In this document: positions 36,289 through 47,268 of the stretch, piece after piece
Position numbering within the stretch: the first letter of the stretch is position 1
How the letters are laid out: every line of letters starts with the position of its first letter
From: Alteromonas australica
GTDB lineage: Bacteria > Pseudomonadota > Gammaproteobacteria > Enterobacterales > Alteromonadaceae
NCBI RefSeq assembly: GCF_000730385.1
Contig: NZ_CP008849.1
Coordinates: forward strand, 3,224,001 to 3,288,000
Reading direction: 5' to 3'
DNA length: 64,000 nucleotides
Notes under the pieces: generated by a model
Databases searched by the model: none
What the model was told of the DNA's origin: nothing
What the model saw: only the letters and a program-made list of their open reading frames with translations
Translations under genes and position numbers: made by a program

Positions 36289-36618
36289 CTACACCTCGTG
36301 TCTTTGATGTTCACATTGCCAGCAAAAATCGAAGGCAGCGCCGTTTTTTTCCTTACAGTTGCGACAAACCCACTCTTGCTCTTTATCCCCCGGTGACGAA
36401 ACACTGTGTGCCATTAAAGCGTCCATCACCTGATTTGCTCTTGCCTGCCAGGTATCATCTATCAACCACAGTTCTGGCTGAGTATCTTGCCAAGGCAGTT
36501 CTCCCATTGCGCCACTGGCGTACTCATTTTTAATCATGTAAGGAATGGCAAGCGCATCTAATTCGCTTTTTAAAGATTGCATTAAAAACATGTCATCAGA
36601 GGAAAAGAGTTTAATCAA
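36289..36618 (-). CDS. DUF2007 protein with C-terminal zinc ribbon
   Basis: A 109-residue cytoplasmic protein. The N-terminal half (1-70) is of the DUF2007 type (IKLFSSDDMFLMQSLKSELDA, then PELWLIDD), a small ACT-like fold with unknown ligand. The C-terminal half has CRNCKEKN...FDFCWQCE, two CxxC pairs in the style of a RanBP2-type zinc finger. A TTG start at 36618 is needed, with AGGG about 8 bases ahead. Role unknown; it may be a regulatory metal-binding protein. It lies between ruvX (convergent) and pilU. Confidence 0.78.
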   Translation of the reverse strand: MIKLFSSDDMFLMQSLKSELDALAIPYMIKNEYASGAMGELPWQDTQPELWLIDDTWQARANQVMDALMAHSVSSPGDKEQEWVCRNCKEKNGAAFDFCWQCEHQRHEV

Positions 36619-36682
36619 AATAGTACCCTGGTGTGGACAGTACCTTCATCATACCTTGTCCAACGCGACACACCTATTCTCA

Positions 36683-37795
36683 TTAATCATCCATGTCGAT
36701 TGAGACGTTAGATAGGGTGCCTAACGAAGCCCCTGTATTGGCATCAAGTTTAATCATTAGCCGCAGATCGTTCGGTGAATCCGCATGATGCAACGCTTGC
36801 TCCACATCAATTTTGCCTTCACGGTAAAGTGAATAGAGCGCCATATCAAAGCTTTGCATTCCCTGCTCTTTCCCTTTTTTCATTGCCTCTTTCAAACTAC
36901 CGATTTCATTTCGTTGAATAAGATCTGTCACTAGCGGGGAATTCAGTAAAATTTCAATCGCTGCCACTCGTCCTTTCCCGTCGGTAGTAGGGACAAGTTG
37001 CTGCGCCACAATTGCACGGATATTCAAACTTAAATCAAACCTCAGTTTATCGTGCTGATCTTTAGGCGCAAGGTGCATAATGCGTTCTATGGCTTGATTG
37101 GCATTGTTTGCATGTAGCGTCGCTACGCACAAATGGCCGGTATCAGCAAAGGACATTGCGTATTCCATGGTTTCCATAGACCGAATCTCACCAATAAGAA
37201 TGACATCGGGTGCTTGGCGCAATGAGCTTTTTAGCGCATCGTCGAAGGACTGTGTATCTATGCCCACTTCCCGTTGTGTGACCACGCAATTTTTGTGTTC
37301 GTGAACAAATTCAATGGGGTCTTCAATAGTGAGAATATGCCCGTGAGAGTGCTGATTTCGATGACCAATCAGTGCCGCCAGAGAGGTAGATTTACCTGTG
37401 CCTGTCCCGCCCACAAATAAAACCAGTCCACGTTTAGCCATAATGATGTCTTTTAACACTGGCGGCAGCCCCAAATCATCTGCTTGCGGGATGTCAGTGA
37501 CAATACGACGAATGACCATTCCCGCTTGATCCCGCTGCCAGAACGCAGAACAACGAAATCGGCCTATGCCCTCTCGTACAATGGCAAAGTTGCATTCTTT
37601 AGTGGAATGGAACGCCGCTTTCTGGCTGTCATTCATAGCATCTTCAACCAGAGAAAGCGCGGAATGTTCTGTAGTGACCTGTTCACTCAATGGGGTTAAC
37701 TTACCGTTAATTTTTGCGCTAACTGGAAACCCAGCAGTAATAAATAAGTCTGAAGCCTGTGCGCTAACCATTTTTTGTAGATATGTGTCTAACAT
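36683..37795 (-). CDS. pilU: Type IV pilus retraction ATPase PilU
   Basis: A 370-residue hexameric AAA-type ATPase of the PilT/PilU group. Seen: ASDLFITAGFPVSAKING, Walker A GGTGTGKST (about 131-139), the Asp box LTIEDPIEFVHEH, Walker B APDVILIGEIR and the His box GHLCVATLHANN. The AIRNLIRE motif of PilT is absent, and the tail is longer than in PilT, both fitting PilU. It helps PilT disassemble pilin during twitching and surface attachment. It follows pilT by 9 bases in a leftward operon. Confidence 0.94.
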   Translation of the reverse strand: MLDTYLQKMVSAQASDLFITAGFPVSAKINGKLTPLSEQVTTEHSALSLVEDAMNDSQKAAFHSTKECNFAIVREGIGRFRCSAFWQRDQAGMVIRRIVTDIPQADDLGLPPVLKDIIMAKRGLVLFVGGTGTGKSTSLAALIGHRNQHSHGHILTIEDPIEFVHEHKNCVVTQREVGIDTQSFDDALKSSLRQAPDVILIGEIRSMETMEYAMSFADTGHLCVATLHANNANQAIERIMHLAPKDQHDKLRFDLSLNIRAIVAQQLVPTTDGKGRVAAIEILLNSPLVTDLIQRNEIGSLKEAMKKGKEQGMQSFDMALYSLYREGKIDVEQALHHADSPNDLRLMIKLDANTGASLGTLSNVSIDMDD

Positions 37796-37804
37796 GACTG
37801 CCCC

Positions 37805-38848
37805 CTAAAAATTCGCCAAGGCAGATTTGTCCATTAACTTGGCTGCAGCATCCTGCTGAGTAATCACACCCATTGCCACCAAGCGCTGTAAACATTGATC
37901 CATGGTTTGCATACCATGGGCTTGACCTGTTTGAATGACTGAGTACATTTGTGGCACCTTATCTTCCCGAATAAGGTTTCTAATCGCGGGGATCCCCACC
38001 ATTATTTCATGAGCAGCAACCCTGCCCCCGCCCACTTTTTTAAGCAGAGTTTGCGAAATCACCGCACGCAAGGACTCCGATAACATTGAACGTACCATAG
38101 ACTTTTCTTCTGCAGGAAATACATCAATGATACGGTCGATGGTCTTAGGGGCTGAGTTTGTATGTAAGGTTCCAAATACAAGGTGGCCGGTTTCAGCCGC
38201 CGATATTGCTAACCGTATGGTTTCTAAATCACGTAATTCACCTACCAATATTACATCAGGATCTTCACGTAACGCCGAGCGTAATGCATTGTTAAATGAG
38301 TGGGTGTCTCTGTGAACTTCTCGCTGATTTATCAGGCTTAACTTGTTTTCATGCACAAACTCAATGGGGTCTTCAATGGTTAAGATATGCTCTCTTTTTT
38401 GCGTATTTATATGATCAATCATGGCAGCCAGCGTGGTACTTTTACCCGAGCCTGTGGCGCCAGTTACAAGCACAATGCCTGTAGGTTGATTAATAATAGA
38501 TTTGAAAATATCAGGGGCACCTAGCTCTTCCAAGGTCAACACTTTGCTTGGAATAGTGCGCAACACCGCGGCCGCACCTCTATTTTGTACAAACGCATTC
38601 ACTCGAAATCGTGATAATCCTTGCACCTCAAAAGAAAAGTCTGTTTCAAGGTTTTCTTCGTATTCTTTTCTTTGCCTGTCATTCATGATCTCGTACACAA
38701 GCCCATGAACTTGCTTATGGTCGAGGGCGGGAACATTAAGCTTTCTCATTTCGCCATCTACCCGAATAATAGGGGGTAAACCTGCTGACAAGTGTAAATC
38801 TGAGGCGTTATTCTTAACACTGAAAGCCAAAAGTTCGGTAATATCCAC
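37805..38848 (-). CDS. pilT: Type IV pilus twitching motility ATPase PilT
   Basis: A 347-residue pilus retraction motor. Motifs: MDITELLAFSVKNNASDLHLSAG at the start, Walker A GATGSGKST, LTIEDPIEFVHE, Walker B DPDVILVGELRD, GHLVFGTLHTNSA, and the PilT-specific IPAIRNLIRE near 283-292, which is needed for retraction. I prefer the GTG at 38848, which lies 5 bases after AAGGAG and gives the family start MDITELLAF. A GTG two codons upstream overlaps the SD. It is divergent from yggS with only 27 bases between the starts, so promoters must overlap the genes. Confidence 0.95.
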   Translation of the reverse strand: MDITELLAFSVKNNASDLHLSAGLPPIIRVDGEMRKLNVPALDHKQVHGLVYEIMNDRQRKEYEENLETDFSFEVQGLSRFRVNAFVQNRGAAAVLRTIPSKVLTLEELGAPDIFKSIINQPTGIVLVTGATGSGKSTTLAAMIDHINTQKREHILTIEDPIEFVHENKLSLINQREVHRDTHSFNNALRSALREDPDVILVGELRDLETIRLAISAAETGHLVFGTLHTNSAPKTIDRIIDVFPAEEKSMVRSMLSESLRAVISQTLLKKVGGGRVAAHEIMVGIPAIRNLIREDKVPQMYSVIQTGQAHGMQTMDQCLQRLVAMGVITQQDAAAKLMDKSALANF

Positions 38849-38875
38849 AACCACTCCTTAACACCAAGGTGAACA

Positions 38876-39574
38876 ATGCAAACAATAGCAGAACGACTGG
38901 AAACCGCACACGCGGAGATCGCAAGCGCGACTGCCAAATCTCATCGTCCTTCAAATTCGGTAAAATTGCTAGCCGTGAGTAAAACTAAACCAGTATCCGA
39001 TATCATTGCAGCGTATGAAGCAGGACAACGTTTATTCGGCGAAAACTATGTTCAAGAAGGCGTAGACAAAGTACAAGAACTGTCCCACCTTAGCGATATA
39101 GAGTGGCACATGATAGGCCCCATTCAGTCGAATAAAACCAAAATAGTGGCTGAACACTTCCACTGGGTTCAGTCGGTAAGCCGGGAAAAAATAGCCCGTC
39201 GATTGAATGACCAGCGCCCAGCACACCTGCCTCCGTTAAACGTGTGTATACAGCTCAATATTGATGACGAACAAAGTAAATCAGGTATTAACAAAGAGGA
39301 ATTTGGTTATTTAGCGCAACTTATCGAAGGTTTACCCCGCCTTGTATTGCGTGGGATTATGGCCATCCCCAAAGCTAATCCATCGACACAAGAGCAACAA
39401 GCAACCCTCAGCGCGTTAAAGGAAATATTTGACCAATACCATACATCATTGAGCAATTTTGATACCCTATCCGTAGGAATGAGCAATGATATGCAAGAAG
39501 CCATTTATCACGGCTCGACAATGGTGCGAATAGGGACGGCTATTTTTGGTCAACGGAACAACACTACCTCCTAA
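38876..39574 (+). CDS. YggS-family pyridoxal phosphate homeostasis protein
   Basis: A 232-residue PLP-binding protein (PLPBP/YggS). It has a TIM-barrel fold with the PLP Lys in VKLLAVSKTKP (about residue 36), FGENYVQEGVDK, WHMIGPIQSNKTK, NIDDEQSKSGI and LSVGMSNDMQEAI. It keeps free PLP and amino-acid pools balanced rather than acting as a classic enzyme. It is the first gene of the rightward yggS-proC-yggT-DUF4426 group. AAGGTG lies before the ATG. Confidence 0.94.
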   Translation: MQTIAERLETAHAEIASATAKSHRPSNSVKLLAVSKTKPVSDIIAAYEAGQRLFGENYVQEGVDKVQELSHLSDIEWHMIGPIQSNKTKIVAEHFHWVQSVSREKIARRLNDQRPAHLPPLNVCIQLNIDDEQSKSGINKEEFGYLAQLIEGLPRLVLRGIMAIPKANPSTQEQQATLSALKEIFDQYHTSLSNFDTLSVGMSNDMQEAIYHGSTMVRIGTAIFGQRNNTTS

Positions 39575-39659
39575 GATTTACAGGTAGTTACGCGACATTG
39601 AAGGCGTAAATACATCACCGCAAATACTGTTAATACAATCTCGACTCAAAAGGATATAC

Positions 39660-40481
39660 ATGCAACAGAAAAAATTGGCATTTATCGGCGCGGGCAATAT
39701 GAGCCGCAGCATCATTAGTGGGTTAATTCAGTCAGGTTACGACAAATCACGCATTCTTGCGAGTAACCCATCTACGCCTAAATTGGACCAATTGAAGAGC
39801 GAATTTGGTATTCAAACTACGCAATCTAATGATGAAGCCTGCCAGTTCGCTGACGCTATTGTTCTTGCAGTTAAACCTCAAATCATGGGCGATATGTGCG
39901 CTGATTTACAACACAATAATGACTTGTCAGGTAAACTATTTCTCAGTATTGCAGCAGGGTTACCTGTGGCTAGATTACAAGCAATGCTGGGGGGAGACTA
40001 TCCTGTTGTTAGGATCATGCCTAACACCCCAAGTTTACTCGGCAAAGGTATGTCGGGCATGTACGCTGATAGCACGGTTTGCGAAGACGACCGCACGTAT
40101 GTTGACGACGTGATGAATAGCGTCGGCGAAACTGTGTGGGTTGAACAAGAAGAGGGAATTAACGGCGTTATTGCCGCGGCGGGCAGCAGCCCAGCCTACT
40201 TCTTCTTGTTTTTACAATGCATGCAAGAAGAAGCGATGGCAATGGGCTTCGACAAAGCACAATCGCGCCTGATGGTACAACAAGCCATGTTAGGGGCAGC
40301 GGAAATGGTTTGTCATAATCCTGATTTAGAATTAAGCGAGCTTCGGGCTCAGGTAACATCAAAAGGGGGCACCACAGCTGAGGCAGTGAATACCTTTATT
40401 GATGAAGGTTTAAAAGACATAGTTAGTAAATCTATGCGTGCGGCTGTAGCCCGCGCTGAAGAAATGGCAAAACAGCTTTAA
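39660..40481 (+). CDS. proC: Pyrroline-5-carboxylate reductase
   Basis: A 273-residue enzyme reducing pyrroline-5-carboxylate to proline with NAD(P)H. Rossmann start LAFIGAGNMSRSIISGL, AVKPQIM, VRIMPNTPSLLGKGMSG, AAAGSSPAYFFLFLQCM, and the C-terminal signature LRAQVTSKGGTTAEAVNTF are intact. Length is usual. AAAGGA lies about 7 bases before the ATG. In the conserved yggS-proC-yggT neighbourhood. Confidence 0.95.
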   Translation: MQQKKLAFIGAGNMSRSIISGLIQSGYDKSRILASNPSTPKLDQLKSEFGIQTTQSNDEACQFADAIVLAVKPQIMGDMCADLQHNNDLSGKLFLSIAAGLPVARLQAMLGGDYPVVRIMPNTPSLLGKGMSGMYADSTVCEDDRTYVDDVMNSVGETVWVEQEEGINGVIAAAGSSPAYFFLFLQCMQEEAMAMGFDKAQSRLMVQQAMLGAAEMVCHNPDLELSELRAQVTSKGGTTAEAVNTFIDEGLKDIVSKSMRAAVARAEEMAKQL

Positions 40482-40502
40482 CGTTTGTAGGAATTAAGCA
40501 CA

Positions 40503-41042
40503 ATGAGCGCAACGGTTTTTCTGGTTGATACACTATTTTCTCTGTATTTAATGGTGGTTATTCTTCGGTTGTGGCTACAATTAGCCCGCGCCGACTTTTA
40601 CAACCCAATGAGTCAATTTGTTGTGAAAGCGACACATCCCATAGTGGGGCCGTTACGCAGAATTGTGCCTTCCATTGGCCGCTTAGATACGGCAACACTC
40701 GTGCTCGCGATTGTGGTAGCGGCGTTAAAGCTTATTGCACTAGGTGCCATGGCTGGCGCTGGCTTAAACCCAGTAACCATCCTAATTTTAGCGGTTATCA
40801 CCGTGGTGAAAGAGGCTCTGTCTTTGATGTTTTGGGTGCTATTGTTACGCGCCATATTAAGTTGGGTGTCTCAAGGGCAATCTCCTATTGATTATGTCCT
40901 ACATCAGCTTACCGAGCCCTTTCTCGCCCCCATACGCAGGGTTATTCCGCCATTGGGTGGCTTAGACCTGTCGGTATTAATTGCCATTATTGCCTTGCAG
41001 TTTTTGCAACTTTTATTACAAGACACTTTTCGTCTTTATTAA
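40503..41042 (+). CDS. YggT-family membrane protein
   Basis: A 179-residue inner-membrane protein with two copies of the YGGT repeat: about residues 10-80 (FYNPMSQFVVKATHPIVGPLRR) and about 100-175 (LHQLTEPFLAPIRRVIPPLGGLDLS). Four TM helices are seen. The family is linked to osmotic and ion homeostasis in some bacteria and to the cell-division region in others; its action is unclear. It lies 21 bases past proC. Confidence 0.92.
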   Translation: MSATVFLVDTLFSLYLMVVILRLWLQLARADFYNPMSQFVVKATHPIVGPLRRIVPSIGRLDTATLVLAIVVAALKLIALGAMAGAGLNPVTILILAVITVVKEALSLMFWVLLLRAILSWVSQGQSPIDYVLHQLTEPFLAPIRRVIPPLGGLDLSVLIAIIALQFLQLLLQDTFRLY

Positions 41043-41078
41043 TTGATATTGAACAATAACCCAAAAGAGGTAATAGCC

Positions 41079-41519
41079 ATGACAGCGTTAACCAAGCGCC
41101 TTTATCTTCTTGCCACCCTGTTTGCAGCCTTGGTAAGCAGTGATGCGTTGGGAGAACAAAAGCAAAAACTGGGTGACTGGGATGTACATTACATGGTGGT
41201 AAGTACGCCATTTTTAACCCCTGAAGTGGCGGCTAATTATGGCATCGTTAGAAGTAAATTTAATGCCCTGGTGAATATCTCTGTGCTGGATGCAAAGACA
41301 GGTGAAGCGCAACGGGTTTCTATGACTGGAGACGCAAGGAACCTCATAGGCAATAGCCGAAAACTCTCATTCAAAAAAGTGGAAGAAGGCGATGCGATTT
41401 ACTACTTGGCCGTCTTGCCTTTTAGGGATCAAGAAACCTATCGGTTTACCATCGATGTTCAAAAAGGAAACGCGGCGCAAACACTAAAATTTCAGCAAAA
41501 AATGTACGTAGACGAATAA
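41079..41519 (+). CDS. DUF4426 periplasmic protein
   Basis: A 146-residue exported protein. The signal peptide is LTKRLYLLATLFAALVSSDALG, and the mature part has QKLGDWDVHYMVVSTPFLTPEVA, SKFNALVNISVLD and TYRFTIDVQ, matching the DUF4426 family common in this gene group. Function unknown. I chose the ATG at 41079 because AAGAGG lies 8 bases ahead; the frame is open from 41043 without a matching SD. Last gene in the yggS group. Confidence 0.85.
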   Translation: MTALTKRLYLLATLFAALVSSDALGEQKQKLGDWDVHYMVVSTPFLTPEVAANYGIVRSKFNALVNISVLDAKTGEAQRVSMTGDARNLIGNSRKLSFKKVEEGDAIYYLAVLPFRDQETYRFTIDVQKGNAAQTLKFQQKMYVDE

Positions 41520-41570
41520 AAAACATCTCTTTATCTTTACGCTACGCGTAGAGTGGTAAATAATCGTTAT

Positions 41571-43673
<2,103 letters not shown>

Positions 43674-43717
43674 GCAGCCGCAAAAGCGGTAGTGCTAAAG
43701 CAGCACGCCTTGCGCAA

Positions 43718-44065
43718 CTAAAATTGGTCGAACATAAGGGTATTGCCGTCAGGGTCTTTTACTATGCAATGCCCCGGCCCACTATCGCCTTTTACTGGCA
43801 CGTCAATGTCTACACCGTGAGCCGCTAATTTCTCTTGCACTGAACGAACATCGCTTGGATTAAAGGTGAGAATGTTCTCTTCAAACATACCTTCGAACAA
43901 GCCTATCATGGTCTGCCCGTTCTTCATTATTAGCCATTTTTCTTCTATTGAACCACAGGACGTCATCGCCTCGAAGCCTAACGCTTCATAAAATTCCTTC
44001 GATACTTCAATATTTTTAACCGCTAAACTTAATGAAAAAAGTCCTAAATCCACAGTGTTCTCCAT
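43718..44065 (-). CDS. VOC (glyoxalase/bleomycin-resistance-like) family protein
   Basis: A 115-residue protein of the vicinal oxygen chelate fold: LGLFSLSLAVKNIEVSKEFYEALGFE at the start and GHCIVKDPDGNTLMFDQF at the end. The metal-binding His/Glu set of true glyoxalase I is not fully visible (Ser for the first His), so catalysis is doubtful. Ligand unknown. Single gene, convergent with fadH. No clear terminator lies in the 44-base gap. Confidence 0.85.
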   Translation of the reverse strand: MENTVDLGLFSLSLAVKNIEVSKEFYEALGFEAMTSCGSIEEKWLIMKNGQTMIGLFEGMFEENILTFNPSDVRSVQEKLAAHGVDIDVPVKGDSGPGHCIVKDPDGNTLMFDQF

Positions 44066-44135
44066 GAACGTTGATGTGATGAGTCACCACTTTAAATAAC
44101 TCACCAACGAAGATCACGGCCACTTATCGCAAAAA

Positions 44136-44339
44136 TTAAGATAAACCGTTTTTGTTACCTTGCCGTTTTTTGCCACGAAAACGGTGAGAAAACAATCCCG
44201 TCCAAAAAAGCATCTCTAATACCATCGCGGCCAAAATAAAGACTAATGCGCCAGTAAAGAAACCTCGGGCATAACAATAAATAACGACAAGCGCAAAAAC
44301 AAACAAAAGAATATATCGCCAATAAGACTTCACTGTCAT
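44136..44339 (-). CDS. Small two-TM membrane protein
   Basis: A 67-residue protein with two hydrophobic helices (about 8-25 and 29-48) and a strongly basic tail (SHRFRGKKRQGNKNG), a normal inner-membrane topology. No family is recognised. The SD is weak. Another frame on the same strand (44155-44394) overlaps it; this one has the better membrane-protein pattern. It lies alone between the VOC gene and the alginate lyase. Confidence 0.5.
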   Translation of the reverse strand: MTVKSYWRYILLFVFALVVIYCYARGFFTGALVFILAAMVLEMLFWTGLFSHRFRGKKRQGNKNGLS

Positions 44340-44478
44340 TTACTCTGATGGCTATAGGAAGGATAAGTAGAAAAGAAGAGCGATGAACAGTCAAAACTAT
44401 TTAAGTAACAAATCATTTCTCTCCCCTGTAATCTGGCGATGAACAGGGGAAAGAAATATCACTGAAAAGTGAATAGGC

Positions 44479-46014
44479 CTAGTGTTGCCATTCCTTTTTA
44501 AGCACAGTGGCTTCGCCACCTTCCACTTTCACCTCTTTACGAGACTCTTTGCCGTCGCTGTCCACCGCATAGAATTCGTAAACCGTTACCGGCGTACCGT
44601 GCTGTTTGCTTTCTATGATACGCTTGGGGGTAAAAGAAGAGTCATGACTTGTCAGTGCTGAAGCGACATTTCCCGGCAATTGCTCCCAAGTTAAGTCACG
44701 TTGCACTTCGACAACTTGCCATATGCCATCTGTTTCTAGCATATCAAACTCTATTTCGTCGCCATTCGGTAAGTGGCCTTCTACATCTAAGTAGGTTTTT
44801 CCGTGCTTAGATTCTTTTTCAGCTTCCTGCATGGCAAAATTTGGTTCAATGGCCATAATGGCTTGCAATGCACTTGGCGGTAATTCCTCTAAGTTTAACG
44901 AGACTTTATTATTTAGCGTGGCACCTATTTTAGGCTTTTCACCGTGGTTGGCTTTTGGCGGCGTACTTTCGCCCACGACCAGCCGCTTGAAGGTAACACT
45001 GGCATAATCGCCGTTAGCCTTATCTTCCGCCCAGTTTCCTGTACCTAAACATGCTGGATACCAGAACGCGGGATCGTCTTTGGTGCTACATTGGTTATAG
45101 GCTCCCGCTTTAAAATAATTCCAATCCAACGTATACCCATACGGATGATCATGGGGGTCTAATTTCCCGTGGGCATCCACTGCATTCGCCAAATTAATCT
45201 TGTATTCAACATCTTCTCGACCTTGGGCTTTAAACGTCAGGTACATAACGTCACCGTGAACGTTGACCACATAGCTTATCTCTTCACCCAACGCGATACC
45301 TTGCTCCCCCGGATCAGCAGGGTTTTTCCATAAATTACCCCAAACAGGATAAGCAATGTCTCTTCGATTGGGGTCAGATTTAGGGAGGTTGCGTTCGTAG
45401 GTCCAAAACACCGAGCCAGTTTCATGATTAGGCCATTTTTTATAGTAAATTTTCAGTGGCTCGTTACCCCAACCAAACCCTTTTACTTTCTTTTCCCACT
45501 TGGTTGCGTGGATTTGTCCAATCACCACAGAAAACGCCGGTGGCTTTTCTGGATATTTAGCACGAAGCGCCACGTGATTTACTTTTAACGTCGCCTCCAT
45601 TTTTCCGCCCACACGAGCAAACCTATTGGCAATGGGGTTACTTGCCACTGTAAAACTATTTTTGGGCGATTGGGTTTTAATTTTTGTATTTGAACCACGC
45701 AACATGTGACGTAATTCACTGCGCGTATTTGTAGAGTTTTTGGTGGTAAGGGCTTTGTTGGGTGAAGTAAACACCATGCCACCCTCATCATCTAAATAGA
45801 AAAAGTCAGGATGAGAAAAGCGCTGAATGTCTTTCACCGAGATATTATCAGGTTTACCATCATTGTTTTCATCAGTGGGTAGGGTTATATACCATTCACT
45901 TAAATCAAATTTATCCGCGGGTACAGCACTGTTTTTTGCGCTCACCCCAGTTGATGCAAGCATAATGCACGCGAGCACACTGCTTCTCGCCATTAGGCGG
46001 TAATTAACACCCAT
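44479..46014 (-). CDS. Secreted alginate lyase (PL7/PL18 superfamily) with extra C-terminal domain
   Basis: A 511-residue exported lyase. The signal peptide ends near TGVSAK. The jelly-roll lyase domain (about 30-350) has RSELRHML (98-105), QIH (167-169) and YFKAGAYNQ (300-308), the three active-site strands of this superfamily. The long insert with GNEPLKIYYKKWPNHETGSVFWTYERN is what I recall from PL18 marine enzymes, so PL18 is favoured over PL7. The C-terminal 155 residues look like PepSY-like repeats (YLDVEGHLPNGDEIEFDML; TVYEFYAVDSDGKESRKEV) with no clear role. I chose the ATG at 46014 because AGAGG lies 5 bases ahead. It probably makes alginate oligomers for the TonB receptor. No terminator was found. 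Confidence 0.9.
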   Translation of the reverse strand: MGVNYRLMARSSVLACIMLASTGVSAKNSAVPADKFDLSEWYITLPTDENNDGKPDNISVKDIQRFSHPDFFYLDDEGGMVFTSPNKALTTKNSTNTRSELRHMLRGSNTKIKTQSPKNSFTVASNPIANRFARVGGKMEATLKVNHVALRAKYPEKPPAFSVVIGQIHATKWEKKVKGFGWGNEPLKIYYKKWPNHETGSVFWTYERNLPKSDPNRRDIAYPVWGNLWKNPADPGEQGIALGEEISYVVNVHGDVMYLTFKAQGREDVEYKINLANAVDAHGKLDPHDHPYGYTLDWNYFKAGAYNQCSTKDDPAFWYPACLGTGNWAEDKANGDYASVTFKRLVVGESTPPKANHGEKPKIGATLNNKVSLNLEELPPSALQAIMAIEPNFAMQEAEKESKHGKTYLDVEGHLPNGDEIEFDMLETDGIWQVVEVQRDLTWEQLPGNVASALTSHDSSFTPKRIIESKQHGTPVTVYEFYAVDSDGKESRKEVKVEGGEATVLKKEWQH

Positions 46015-46107
46015 ATTAACCTCTATTGTTAGCATGTTTTCTTTTAATCTGCCTCACTGGTCACCCCATCAGGGAATAAACCTAGACATCAAAGCAGACC
46101 AAACAAA

Positions 46108-46160
46108 TTGACCAATACATAAAAAATGTAATACCAATTTAACACCATAACATACCAATT
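46108..46160 (-). promoter_or_regulatory. TTGGT-type operator candidates upstream of the alginate lyase
   Basis: Read on the leftward strand, AATTGGTA occurs twice: complement of TACCAATT at 46132-46139 and at 46153-46160, 21 bases apart. A related ATTGGT lies at 46111-46116. AAATTGGTATTACATT matches the element before the reductase and PL6-like genes. This ties the distant lyase to the alginate locus 20 kb away. Confidence 0.5.
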
Positions 46161-46394
46161 ACAAAATAGTTTCAAAAATATAACCCACCAAACATCTGTA
46201 CAGATGCGACGCAATGCAGAGCATCACCTTAACGTAACACGCCCCGCGCAATTTCAGTTATTGTCATCTAATTCATGGCGTTTTCAGTACCTATTACTAA
46301 CGCGAATAGACTTACTTTCCGCTGCGTTAAGTGTGGTGAAAATTGTCGCGGGTAAGCACAAGCGCTACTGCCCCCACAAACCTAGGAGATAATT
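46161..46394. other. Intergenic region before the DUF421 gene
   Basis: The rest of the 380-base gap between the divergent lyase and DUF421 genes. A 62-codon rightward frame (46204-46392) has no SD, an Arg/His-rich product and no family, and I do not call it a gene. A promoter for DUF421 must lie here but is not evident. Confidence 0.4.
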
Positions 46395-46916
46395 ATGTTT
46401 ACAAGCTATCCCATGCTGGATGTCATACTAAAAGGCCTGCTGTTAACGGCGATGGGGATGGTTTGGGTCGTGGTGCTGGTACGTATAAACGGGTTACGTT
46501 CATTCTCCAAAATGACTAATTTCGATTTTGTCATGACTGTTGCGGTGGGGTCATTACTAGCAAGTGCCTCTCAAACCAATAACTGGGAGGCATTTTTACA
46601 AGCGATGATAGCGATGGCGACATTGTTTTTAGTGCAGTCGGTGACGGCTCGAATGCGCAGACAGTCAGACACAATTGAAGCTGTAATGCAGAACACGCCC
46701 GTTATATTAATGCGCAACGGTCAGATTATTGAAAGTGCACTGGCTGAAACTCGGGTGGCACGCAGCGATCTTATGGCCAAGTTACGAGAGGCCAATGTGT
46801 TGGACATTCAGCAAGTGAAAGCCGTGGTATTGGAAACAACCGGCGATATTTCAGTACTTCATGGACATCACTGCGCTGATGAAATACTCGAGGGGACAAG
46901 AAGTATCCCCTCCTAG
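46395..46916 (+). CDS. DUF421 (YetF-like) membrane protein
   Basis: A 173-residue inner-membrane protein: three N-terminal TM helices (about 8-28, 40-58, 65-85) and a cytoplasmic C-terminal domain of the DUF421 type (PVILMRNGQIIESALAETRVARSDLMAKLREANV, AVVLETTGDISVL). The loop motif RINGLRSFSKMTNFDFVMTVAVGS is characteristic. Function is unknown. AGGAGA precedes the ATG. A hairpin (GAGGGGA 46890-46896 / TCCCCTC 46906-46912) falls in its last codons, only 9 bases from the convergent azlD stop. Confidence 0.9.
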   Translation: MFTSYPMLDVILKGLLLTAMGMVWVVVLVRINGLRSFSKMTNFDFVMTVAVGSLLASASQTNNWEAFLQAMIAMATLFLVQSVTARMRRQSDTIEAVMQNTPVILMRNGQIIESALAETRVARSDLMAKLREANVLDIQQVKAVVLETTGDISVLHGHHCADEILEGTRSIPS

Positions 46917-46920
46917 CCCC

Positions 46921-47268
46921 CTAAAGCCAATTGAAAGTCGCCGTTAACGCTAGGCCAAACGACAATACGCCACAAAAAACAGGCAGTCCCAATGATTTGA
47001 ATTTTCGCCACACCAAAATCGTCACCAGGGTACCTACTACCGTGGCAAACCAGCTAGACGCTGATGGTACCTTAGGGATAAGCGACGTTCCCAGCATTGC
47101 AGCTATCATCAATGGTCCAAGCACACTCAACCATGTGGGTAAACGTGCTTCGGTGTTGCTCGCTTTGTGTTTATTAAAGTGGCGTTGAGTCCATAGCAAT
47201 GGTCCAACTCGTAACGCGTATGTCCCTATAGCGGCAAGGATAATAGCCACCCAAATATCAGTTTGCAT
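46921..47268 (-). CDS. azlD: AzlD-type branched-chain amino acid exporter small subunit
   Basis: A 115-residue membrane protein with four hydrophobic helices and the GTYALRVGPLLW motif of the AzlD family. It pairs with AzlC to export branched-chain amino acids. I chose the ATG at 47268 (MQTDIWV), which overlaps the end of azlC by 11 bases and follows GGAAAC. An upstream start at 47349 would lie deep in azlC. Last gene of the regulator-azlC-azlD operon. Confidence 0.9.
   Translation of the reverse strand: MQTDIWVAIILAAIGTYALRVGPLLWTQRHFNKHKASNTEARLPTWLSVLGPLMIAAMLGTSLIPKVPSASSWFATVVGTLVTILVWRKFKSLGLPVFCGVLSFGLALTATFNWL

Noticed and set aside
44155..44394. Alternative 79-codon leftward frame overlapping the small two-TM gene
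   Set aside because: The other frame has cleaner TM helices and a basic tail; this one is a shadow with many Cys and Phe.
46204..46392. Rightward 62-codon frame before the DUF421 gene
   Set aside because: It has no SD, an Arg/His-rich product without pattern, and it fills the region needed for promoters.
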